A stretch of DNA of 64,000 nucleotides, taken from Rhyacichthys aspro. Taxonomy: Eukaryota > Chordata > Actinopteri > Gobiiformes > Rhyacichthyidae. Under the pieces are notes generated by a model. It did no database searches and was not told the DNA's origin. It was given only the letters and a program-made list of their open reading frames with translations. A program made the translations under genes and the position numbers. Shown in pieces: positions 22,332-32,600 of the stretch (its first letter is position 1; each line of letters opens with the position of its first letter). The stretch lies in assembly GCA_036850595.1 (NCBI GenBank), contig CM072152.1, positions 2,064,640 through 2,128,639 of the forward strand. The letters run 5' to 3'.

Positions 22332-25300
22332 GTAAGTCCTACTTCTACTCCTCTTATGAGTATTAATATCAATATGTAGAAAAATGAGTGCAGGGACAGA
22401 ACATGACAGGTCAATATGTAAAACCGTTAACCTTGAGTTTCTTTAGCCAACACAATCAGTAAAACAAATGGCGTTATTATAGATTTCTGCACAACCACTT
22501 ATACATGGAACATTAATGGATTACCAGTAATAAAATATGGATCATATGTACATGTGTAATTTGCTCATTTTGCAGAGATTGGCGTTGGTCTGATGGGATT
22601 TGGGTTGTTCTTCCTTCTCTTCGGTGTGCTGCTGTACTTTGACTTTGTCCTGCTGGCGTTTGGAAACGTGAGTGTGACATAAACAACACTGAGCACTGTT
22701 TATGGGCTGCTTCATTGACATAGAACACATTTATTTCATAGATACTTTCTCAGCTTGGGGGAACACAGTGGCAGATTGATTAGTGCTCCTGCCTCCTGTA
22801 TGTCCCTTCTGTCTCACCGGGTCTTCCTGCTTCCTTCCAATGTACCAAGACATGCATGTATACCTTAATTGGTGACTCTAAAGTGCCCATAATGAATGAA
22901 TGTAAGAGTGAATGGTTGTCTGTCAATGTCTGTGTCTAAATGTCAGCCCTGGCCATTATCTAGGGTGTACCCCGCCTCAGGCCCAAAGCTGCTGGGATAT
23001 GCTCCAGCCATCCTTGACTCCCAGTGGATCTAAGCTGTAAATTAATGAGTAGATGAATGTCTCAGCCTGTATTATCAGTCTTTAGTTTTTAGTTACCTTA
23101 CCTTCAGAACATGTGTCAGTCCAAAAGTAGGTGAACTCTGACTTTTGATACGACCTACTGTACTAACTCAATCACTCCTGACAGAATTCCTGATAAAGGA
23201 GTTTAAGAATGATCTAAAACTATGAAGAAGTGATGATGTTACACCTACGTCTAAACTTCATTATTAGACAAGTAGCTGAATGGTCATAGTACCTCTACTC
23301 TTCTGTTGGTCATAAACTAGTTTTACATTAAGCATCCAATTGTTCAGACAAATAGAGGACACAGCCATGATATCTGCCCATTTGAGGCTCATATGAAGCA
23401 CTACCAGATAAACATTCTCTCTGAATCTCATTTTAGCTGCCTGTTTATAACTTACTTACCTCTTATAAAACCAAAAAGGGCTCCAGCAGCCATGGGTACA
23501 GATACTTGATAAGATACTTAAATGTCACTTCACACCTTTCAACCCTGCATCCTTGAGTGACACAAGGCACTCAGTAACAATGGGTCCTTTTTCATTGACA
23601 TGGTCAGCCCTAGAGCCTGGGCATGGGGGCTGTTTAAAATGAGACATGTTTTTGTTTTTACAACTATCCAGTGACACATTGAGCTTTAAATAGTGATGTG
23701 TAGTTACCTTGTTGGAGGCCAATGTTTTTTAGAACTCTTTTCTTTTCCAACACATGAACAAGACAAATGTTGAGACGTAATGGCATTAGATTACCTCACA
23801 TACGCTGCACCACTTTATTTTATCCTCATTATGTCAAAGTCCTGATTCCAAGACAAAAACCCTGATGTATGTTGTTCTTTTTCCGTGCAGATCCTGTTTT
23901 TGTGCGGACTGACCTTCATCACAGGCTTCAGGAGAACGGCCCACTTCTTCTTTCAGAGACATAAGTTCCGGGGGTCCTTCTTCTTTCTGGGAGGAGTCTC
24001 TCTAGTGCTGTGCCGCTGGCCTTTCGTTGGGATGTTGGCTGAGAGTTACGGCTTTGTGCTGCTATTCAGGTCAGTTTAGGAGAGCTGTTTGTAGGACATG
24101 AAAGAAACAGTGGCTTTTTCTTTTCTGTTGTTTTTGGTCTTGTCTTTACTAAAAACAGAACTTCAGAATATTACTTTTTTTAAAAATCTAGTTCTGTGTT
24201 TGAATCATTTTAAAACTCTAGAGGCATGTTTGTGACAGTAAGTGGAAATGGGTTGAAATGGTCACAGTGACAAAATAGCAGCAAAGAGCAAGAAACAAGA
24301 CAAAGAAGTACCAGAACTATGGCACAAATAACACAAACAACACCTAAGGAAACATGGTTGGGTCACTGCCCAACTTCAGACACAGAAGATCTGGGTCACA
24401 GTTGATTTGGCATTTTAAAATAAAAGTACAAAAGTACACAGGAATAGTTTGGGAAACACTGGTCTTGTGTAGTGTAAGTTATGTGATAAATTTACCTATA
24501 CCTAACACTTAACACTGCCATTATTACTACTTCAGAGTCTTGGTGTAATTTTGGTGGTTATCTGAACTGAAAAAACAGTTCCCAATGCACCACACACATA
24601 CATCATTCAGTGGCATTATGATTAGCTGTGTTTCGACTTCTATTGCATGCTGGTTAAAACCATAACAGACATGAAAACTGTAGGGTTCCATGTCAGACAC
24701 AAAGTACACTGTAAATTGATAGAATAAGCTATACACCTCAGTGTCTCCTTTGAGTTGGTGCAAGGAGGTTATTTATCAGGTGAGTTTGACAATTGTATCT
24801 TTTTTTTTCATTTCAGATAACAGTCCTGACTGAACCAATGTTTATCTGTACACTACATAGAGCCTATAGTGTTCATTATTCATGGCTGGATGAACAGATG
24901 GAACATACTATCTTGGAATGGACAGTAGTATCCATAGTAGTGTCTCAAATTAAAAAGGATGAACAGTGCCCAACTCACCACACACTCACCTTTTATCTGT
25001 CTGGTGTAGGGAGCCAATGGCACCATGATTAGCCTTTATCTGGTACACTGAAGAATGAGCACAGGATTCCAGTTTACCTGATCATCCACTGTAATAGTTA
25101 CACAGTTATGCTTAAGTTTGACACTAGTCCCTTGACATCCTCTTTCTGTGGTTTGTTCTGTATTTGTATATCTTCAACACAGCATAGTCCCACTGACTAA
25201 AATCATCATCTTCAAACATCTTCTAACGACTGCATGGCGCAGATGTTTAGGCAAGAACAGGACCTGTTTATACTGGGGAAGAGAACTGTTTGTTCCCTTG

Positions 25301-26052
25301 TTCCGGTGACTGAAGAGTGAGATTAGTGGAATGTAACTGGTTGTACATGTGATACTTGAAAGATGTAGTTTTGCAGGGGTTTATTCTCTCACCTGTAAAG
25401 CAAACACTATGGGTGGCAGACGTGTGTTGTTCATTAAGCTCTTTATTGTTAGCACACTTAACACTTGAGAGGGTAAGCTAATATTAGCCTCATATTTAAC
25501 TGATGTTTGTTTGCTTTTAATACACATTTCAATTGTCAGCATAGACTTAAAGTTCCCTCATCAACAGAGCCATATTAAATTAGAAATAAACATATTATTC
25601 TGCGCTAACACTATGGCTGTAACGTTTACCTTCTGAATCAAGGCCTCTCTGCTCTCAGGGTTTTAGACATAAACATATTCCATACATAGTTCTAGAGTCC
25701 AGTTATTATGGTATAATGTTCCAACCCACTGCTGTGAACAATCTCTATTATACAGCATTTAAACGTTTATTTTGTGTGACATCGCAGGAGCTGACCTTTA
25801 GATGTACACATTTGCGGACTGAATGAATCATACAAATGATCAAATGTGTTGTCTTCCTTTTTCATCTCTCTGTGCAGGTCCTTCTTCCCCGTTGCTCTGA
25901 ATTTTCTGCTGTCAGCTGTGAATATACCCTTCCTTAGTTCAGTAAGTCCTCCACTGATTCACAAGAAGGTCAGTTGCATTTATTTGTTCAACAGGTTGTA
26001 AACTACTGTTGTTTTCTTTCAGTTGTTCTCTAGCAGCTCCTCGATGGTCTGA
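22307..26052 (+). CDS. golt1a: Vesicle transport protein GOT1A (golt1a)
   Basis: Five coding exons (22307-22331, 22576-22667, 23891-24069, 25878-25941, 26023-26052) join in frame to 129 residues. Human GOLT1A has 132. The GOT1 family are small four-TM Golgi membrane proteins for ER-Golgi and Golgi-endosome vesicle transport. The start is chosen from MVAITEFQKIGVG, which matches MISITEWQKIGVG, in a strong Kozak context (CACCATGG). Diagnostic strings are FGLFFLLFGVLLYFD, LLAFGN, FFFQRHKFRGS, FLGGV, RWPFVGM and FFPVALNF. The C-terminus is LFSSSSSMV, comparable to ...SSMV in human. Alternation of four hydrophobic stretches is evident. It lies downstream of plekha6 in the same orientation, as in human 1q32.1. 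GOLT1B is excluded mainly by this context. Confidence 0.92.
22576..22667 (+). CDS. golt1a: golt1a coding exon 2
   Basis: Acceptor TTGCAG, donor AAC|GTGAGT. It encodes KIGVGLMGFGLFFLLFGVLL and YFDFVLLAFGN, covering TM1 and the start of TM2. Confidence 0.93.
22755..23060 (+). repeat. Composite SINE (tRNA-like head, 'gtaccccgcctc' tail)
   Basis: Head 'ggtggcagattgattagtgc'-like, body with 'catgcatg...ggtgactctaa', tail 'tgtaccccgcctcaggccc...gctgggatatgctccagc'. The same tail recurs at 33,075-33,200 (inverted), 34,905-35,130 and 44,800-45,120 (inverted). In golt1a intron 2. Confidence 0.75.
23891..24069 (+). CDS. golt1a: golt1a coding exon 3
   Basis: Acceptor GTGCAG, donor CAG|GTCAGT. It encodes ILFLCGLTFITGFRRTAHFF, FQRHKFRGS, FFFLGGVSLVLCRWPFVGML and AESYGFVLLF, covering TM2 to TM3. 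Ends in phase 2. Confidence 0.93.
25878..25941 (+). CDS. golt1a: golt1a coding exon 4
   Basis: Acceptor GTGCAG, donor TCA|GTAAGT. It encodes SFFPVALNFLLSAVNIPFLS, covering TM4. Confidence 0.92.
26023..26052 (+). CDS. golt1a: golt1a coding exon 5 (C-terminus)
   Basis: Acceptor TTTCAG. It encodes LFSSSSSMV and TGA, matching the ...SMV end of human GOLT1A. Too short to appear in a standard ORF scan. Confidence 0.88.
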   Translation: MFSSSSSMV

Positions 26053-26785
26053 CCACAAAACACTGCTAGGATTATCAGTATGCAACTGTATGTGTAAAGG
26101 TGTTGTATTCATGTATACAAAAGAGCATAACTAAATATCCACTGGTAGGACACTTTCTATGAGAAGTCCTCCAAACAGTGAACATGGCTCACCTGCCACT
26201 GTTGTGTTATTATATTATCAATTTCTGTATTTTTTTTACTTTGATGGATTGTTGTTTTAGCTCTGTCCTGTAAAGTGACCTTGAGTATGGGGGTCTAGAT
26301 GGCTCACAACATTAAAAAAAAAAAAAAAAATGACCACAGCACATCAAAAATGTATCCACAGCATTGGTGGTCCTGCAATCCAAGAGGACTGCTATTGTGG
26401 GGAACTACTACATACTGTTATAAAACATATAAAAAAAATTATGTGTGCTTTTTATGTAAGCATGTTATGTTAAAAAGGCCAGGAAATGTGTCAAATGTTT
26501 TACATAGCAGTTCAACTTTGACTGTCACACTAGTCTAACATATTTAAAACCTTCATGAAAATACTTATGTTTACAACAAACAAAAAACACAATAGCTCAG
26601 TTGTTGATATATTTCAATTGTGCTGTGGCAGATGAACAGTGGACAATTCATTTGCGTTTTATGTCAGTGTTGTTTTAAGCCATCTGGGACACAGTACTTG
26701 AGTGTTCAAAAGGCATCTATGATAAAATGTTTATGCGTACATGTAATATTTGTAAGACCAAAATAAAAGCAGCTTCCTTTTCCAG
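26053..26785 (+). other. golt1a: golt1a 3'UTR
   Basis: Non-coding, with an A-homopolymer near 26,313. An AATAAA signal at 26,762-26,767 marks the probable 3' end. Confidence 0.5.
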
Positions 26786-27880
26786 AGTTTCACAGCTGTA
26801 ATGAGCTCTCTGAGCCTCAGTCTGTCCACAAAAGCCCCTGGCACTGTCTGCTGCAACATATGAAAACATTTGCAAGCTGCATTAGTGTAAACAACTTAAA
26901 AACATATAAGACTATATTTACTATATCACGGTCAACTCATTGACTAGGTTATGTCCCACTTCAAAAAAATTTTGGTGTGAAATATGCAAAAAACATCAAA
27001 ATCCAAGCAATTACAAAGGCAAAGATCTTTAACAACATTCTAAATGTACAGCAAGTTAGACAATTTCAAAATGCACTTTGCTTTTGGACTTGTGTGTGGA
27101 TTTTGCAGTTATAGGAAATGTAGCACCCTGATTTCTCTGAGATGGGATATGATTGGACAAAACCTTCTTTAAAACAGATGACAACAAACTTCTATCTGAG
27201 CTTAATTATGACAAAATATGATACTGATCTGGGAAAAGAGCATTGTCCACTAATGTCCACAACAAGATCATCCAGGCAACAGTGGAATTATTGGCAAAAG
27301 GTTTGATTCTTTTTCTGGGTCCTTTCGATCTTCCTTTATGGAGCAGAAAGTGTTTCAAATGAGATGCTTGCTGCAGATTATTGGCCTCTCACTCTGTGAC
27401 CTTGACCTGAAATAATACAGTACCATGTGTGACAACCAAAATGAGGAGGCATAGTCCTTAAAGCAGAACCATATAACTTTAAAAATATATAATCACAAAA
27501 TAATTTTGATGGTTCTTAGACATGAGATTGGTAGAATCATCAGTATCTTACTGGTACAGTCCCCTCAGCAGGACAAAAGCCTCCAATGTAACTTTTCTAT
27601 CACTAGGACAAGGAGATTACATGAGTGAGGCTTTACAGCTCAAACAGAGAGAGTAGAAATAGGCCAATACACTTGACCCTAGCAGAGTTGTGTTTGTACA
27701 AAGTACACTAAAATTACTTTCTTTTAAACTTGGATAATCTCCACTTGTAAACAAAGGTTGTCTGTGGATATGGCACAGCTGCTGTAGTAACACAGAGAGT
27801 CTATAGAGGGATCTGTGCCATCCATTAAAGCAGAAGATTAAAAAACTGACCAAGAAGTGTGAGACAAAATAACTTTACAC
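26786..27880. other. golt1a-crhr1 convergent intergenic region
   Basis: AT-rich and without supported exons. Mammals and some fish carry kiss1 next to GOLT1A, but no sequence for a kisspeptin core (a FGLR-amide motif) was found here by eye on either strand. Contains a dispersed R1 repeat at 27,650-27,850. Confidence 0.55.
27650..27850 (-). repeat. Dispersed repeat family R1
   Basis: Inverted copy sharing 'cacagacaacctttgtttac', 'gactatccaa'-like and 'gtgtactttgtacaa...actctgctagggt' with the copies at 45,985-46,190 and 55,690-55,860. An apparent short minus-strand ORF here is due to the repeat. Confidence 0.65.
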
Positions 27881-27886
27881 TTGATA

Positions 27887-29502
27887 TTTATTATCAAGTT
27901 AAAATCAAGTTTTAACTCAATTAACACTTGTTTACAGAACATTATTCTTAAATAAATTAATCAATAAATATCTGTACATAATAGTCCACAAACTATAAAA
28001 ATAAATACAGTTGAAGCTGGTGATCAATTTTTACACAGTCCGGCTGCAATAGAGACTTTTTGTGTCCTGCTGTACAAGGAGAGGGACTGGCTCAGAGTTG
28101 TTCAGCTTCTGAAGAAGGACAAAGGTTTTGGAATAGAACCAAAAGGGAAAAAGAGGAGGGTTTGATCTCCAGTGAAGGACTGGGTCTTGGTCCACTAGAA
28201 GATCCAAGTAGACCGACTTCCATTGAAGCGTTCCTGCTCTCCTCTGGCACCTTCTAAAGCCAGAGGAGCTTTGAGCTTTCAGTTTGCGGTGTCACATAAA
28301 GGTTATTAAAGCAGCAATAAGTAACATTTTTCCATAAAATACGTAGCATTAAATATATATGACATCAAAGTTGTTTTGATGGTTCCCTGAAAAAGACACA
28401 ATAGCTCCTGACAGTGCTACCAGCTCACCTCACTCCACCACACTCCTCTATGTAACTCTGAGGGAGATGTTAAAACATCTCATACGTATGAGACATAAGA
28501 CATTACAGTACCATGACAGTTTACAGCAGTGCAGTGGCAGACAGAGACCTTTAGGTGGAGCAAATCCTTAAAGGTTACATGTGTCCTCGTCAAAAAGAAT
28601 CCAGCTCATCGCCTGCAGCTGAAGGCAAGTTAAAATCCACTCCTCCTCCCAAGGGCTGAGTCCTCTGTTTGGCCAAAATGCTCAGGATGGAGGACCCTAC
28701 TCTGAAGAGCCGCCTCTGGATAAATAATTCTGACTGAGGAACACACATGGTGTTGCTTTGTAACTAGACACTTGTGGTACGGCAGGGGAAAAATACCAAA
28801 AGGATTTACCCAGTAGACCACACTGAGACACCTGACAGGACACCTAACTTTCAAAATGGTCAGTTTTCTATTGTATATTGATGAAAAAATGGTGAGGAAA
28901 ACACAAGTACAAACGCCAGAGTGCCAGCTCTCTGGACCACATGATGTACCACATGAAAATAACCTCCGAAGACAAAAATGCAGTTAAGGCGTCTCCAAAA
29001 AGCAGCTGTTAATAAAAATCATCAGTGGCCATGGCTGACTCAAATGACACATCCATGTTTTAGCCTCGATTTAAATGTTTTCTGTAATTAGCATTAGCTA
29101 TAGCTATGGCTAAACTTGATACTAATTATGCTCCTTGTGCAAATCTGAAAACTTGTACCTCTATACACTCAACAAACTGTATACTTCAGGTCTTTACAGT
29201 ACAGGCACTAGTCCACCTTATATACACTCTAAACTAGAGGTTTGATACAGAAAGGCGTCCATTTTTTTTACTCAAACTAGCATTAAACATAGTCCATAAT
29301 GTGGTCCACATGTCTTATGTACAGGACCGTCCCACAGAACAGGACATCCTTCACTGCTGTCCATCCAGCTCTGGTCAGATTGAGGGTTGTATGACTGGCT
29401 CAGAACAAATAAGTGCACAAAGAAGGTTCCAGTGAATCTTAAGTTGTGTCCAGGTGTAAATAAAGGTGACCGTATCAGTTTATACAATCCAGGGGTCAGA
29501 GG
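27887..29502 (-). other. crhr1: crhr1 3'UTR
   Basis: About 1.6 kb of non-coding sequence after the crhr1 stop. AATAAA on the minus strand at 27,887-27,892 is a likely polyadenylation signal. The short ORFs inside have no recognisable product. Confidence 0.5.
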
Positions 29503-29643
29503 TCAGAGGTGGGTAGTTTGCTTGATGCTGTGGAAGGAGACACGGCTGGGGGACGTGGGTATGGATGTGGCCCTCATGGTTCTGCTGCGAATGGAGTTCT
29601 GGTCCTGCCACCTTAGCCAGCGCTTTTTCACAGCAGAGCGGAC
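29503..29643 (-). CDS. crhr1: crhr1 exon 13 (C-terminal tail)
   Basis: Acceptor TTCCAG. It encodes VRSAVKKRWLRWQDQNSIRS, IPTSPSRVSFHSIKQ and TTHL, with TGA at 29,505-29,503. The IPTSPxRVSFHSIKQ string is shared by CRHR1 and CRHR2. Terminal T-H-L replaces T-A-V of human CRHR1. Confidence 0.95.
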   Translation of the reverse strand, partial: VRSAVKKRWLRWQDQNSIRSRTMRATSIPTSPSRVSFHSIKQTTHL

Positions 29644-32600
29644 CTGGAAAATCATCATCAAAATCAATCCTGACTGAACACTGATCACCTGGAAATATTT
29701 AATCAAATAATTATCAAGAAAAAAATCTTTAAAAACATGTTAAAGTTCCTCTTATCAATGATTAATCTGCGCTTTATCAGAAGCTCAGATGATGTCTGTG
29801 CTTGAGTGTGTGGTCCTGTCAATACAGTCGTTGAACTTTTTTTTTTTTGTAAGTTTCACTTCAGAAATGATAAAATTGTTTAGTCTAAAAGAGAAAAAAG
29901 GATTTAATCCTTACCTCACTGTTCAAGAAGCAGTAGAAAACTGAGACAAAGAACCCCTGAGGAAAGATGAGAGTAGTCAGGACCAAACAGGACATGTTCT
30001 GAAAGTAAGTCTTTATGGACAAGATGCCAGTGGTATGTATTTATGAATCAATTATTTGGTCAATAAATAACTTACATTTTATGTTCTAGACAATTAATAG
30101 GAATGTCCTGAGATTTAACATCAGTCCTCTATTTGACAAATTAAAAAAACAACTGAAGACCTATGTTTTCTTCAAGTAAAGGTGAACATGGTCTAAGTTA
30201 GTGTTTAACCTGGAAAGACTCCAGGACAGAGTTGAAGTAGATGAAGACAATCTGAGCCAGCTGGTCGTCTCCTCCAGGATTCACAAAGAACAACATATAA
30301 GTGATGCCCAGCAGTGGCAGCAGCACCAGGGTCGCCTTCACCGCCTTCCTGTGGACAGCAGCCAATCAGAATCAGACATCTATACCTGACCAGGTGGATG
30401 TTTCCTGTCCAAGTGAGTGAGTCCTGTCCAGATGAGTGAGTCCTGTCCAAGTGAGTGAGTCCTGTCCAGGTGAGTGAGTCCTGTCCAGGTGAGGGAGTCC
30501 TGTCCAGGTGAGTGAGTCCTGTCCAGGTGAATGAGTCCTGTCCAAGTGAGTGAGTCCTGTCCAGGTGAATGAGTCCTGTCCAAGTGAGTGAGTCCTGTCC
30601 AGGTGAGTGAGTCCTGTCCAGGTGAGGGAGTCCTGTCCAGGTGAGTGAGTCCTGTCCAAGTGAGTGAGTCCTGTCCAAGTGAGTGAGTCCTGTCCAGGTG
30701 AATGAGTCCTGTCCAGGTGAATGAGTCCTGTCCAAGTGAGTGAGTCCTGTCCAGGTGAGTGAGTCCTGTCCAAGTGAGTGAGTCCTGTCCAGGTGAGTGA
30801 GTCCTGTCCAAGTGAGTGAGTCCTGTCCAGGTGACTGAGTTGTGTCCAAGTAAATAAGTCCTGTCCAGATGAGTGAGTCCTGTCCAGGTGAGTGTTACCT
30901 GTATTGTATAGTCTCAGTGGTGGTTGAAGCCCTGAGTTTGGTCATCAGGATCCTTACAATGTTGAACAGGAACACAAAATTTATCTGACAAAAAAGAAAA
31001 AAATACTTTATTAGTAGATTACTCCTATGAAGTATGAATAAGAGACCTTGATTAATGTCCTAATGTCTACTGAGAACATCTACCCAAATTGTCCAAATCA
31101 GCCACTTCTTATAATATTATCTTAGCAACTGACCCACACCTGAACTAATACTTAACAGAATTCACCAAAGAGAGGCCTGGTGCCATAGGCCCTCTAATAT
31201 GCAGTCACAGTACAGAGGTTTTTTCTTACCAACAGAACCAGGATCATCGGACCCTGATAGATGTAATCTGTGTATACACCAGCCCTCTTTCCAAACCAGC
31301 ACCTGGAAAACACACACCAATAAATCAGCCAATCAGATCAAATAAAAACATCTATCAGACCAACAGGCAGTGCTCATGACCAAGATATGGACTTGGATCA
31401 GGAGGAGCTGCGTAGGGGCTGAACCTGCTCCTAACAGTTTACCCCAGTGGCACAGAACTGGGGGAAAGTTAACAAACTAAACTTAACAAAATTTACATGA
31501 TAATGAGGTGAAAGGTTTCCAGTTTGATGGCTAGTGTGTGATCTATAAACACCAGTAACAGTTCACTGTCTGGGCACAGTGGCAGTTGGCATGTAGCTTA
31601 CATGCTGAACACTCTCAGCAGCCATTTGTAAACACAAAGAGTTGTTTTTAAAGTCATAAAGCCAAGTTTCTGTAGGTCTGAGAAACTGGTGGGTCTGGAG
31701 CAGTATGACAGCAGAGTGACGAGGGAAGGCATAGTGTTTTGGCGCAGTGTGAGTGCACACCATAACACATAAGGAAATATGGACCATGACTCTGAATGAG
31801 AGTTAGGTTCCAATTCAGCTCTCAGACGAAGAGATGTTAGGGAAGTCAGGGGAGAACAGCGACAGTTTTTGTTGGGTGGGGACTAACTTCTCATTGTCGT
31901 AGTACAGCTTCCCAAAAGCCCAGGCCACGATGATCGGGAATGGTATTCCTGTCAATATAAACAGTTTAGAGTGTGATTTAGAGTGTGAATGGCAATGTGA
32001 AAACAAGACAGAACAATGCTCCAGATTTAGGTGGCGTCCTTACCCCATCCAATGGCGAGGAACATCCACCTGCGGAGCCGGTCGGTAGAGTAGGTCATCA
32101 CCACAGCTGTGTGCAGGTAACAGCCCTCACCAAACATCCAGAAGAAGTTAGTCACATGGAAGTAGTTATAGGCTGCCGTCACCAGCCTGCACCACACCTG
32201 AGGTCACATGACACACACCTTAGGTCACATGGCACACACCTGAGGTCACATCACACACACCTAAGGTAACATGACACACACCTGATGTCACAACATACAC
32301 ACCTGAGGTTACACAACATACATTTGAGGTCACATCACATACACCTGAGGACACACACCTGAGGTCACAAGACACACAACTGAGGCCACATCACGCACAC
32401 CTGAGGTCACATGATACAAACCTGAAGTCACATCACACACACTTGAAGTCACATGACATACACCTAAAGTCACATCACACATACTTGAGGTCACAGAACA
32501 CACACCTGAGGTCAAATAATACCTCAGGTGTGACACAATGCTTTAAAACAGGCGTTAATTTCTAGGGACTCTGGACAACATCTAGTGGCCCTTTGGGGAA

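Noticed and set aside
30205..30849. Three long overlapping minus-strand ORFs (up to 214 aa) with a DRTHSPGQDSLTWTGLTHL-like periodic sequence
   Set aside because: They arise from the 19-bp minisatellite: a unit not divisible by three gives the same 19-residue repeat in every frame. Only the last part of the longest overlaps exon 11 of crhr1, in a wrong frame.
32330..32536. Minus-strand 68-aa ORF rich in DVTSGVCHVTS
   Set aside because: Translation of the 21-bp minisatellite next to crhr1 exon 7.
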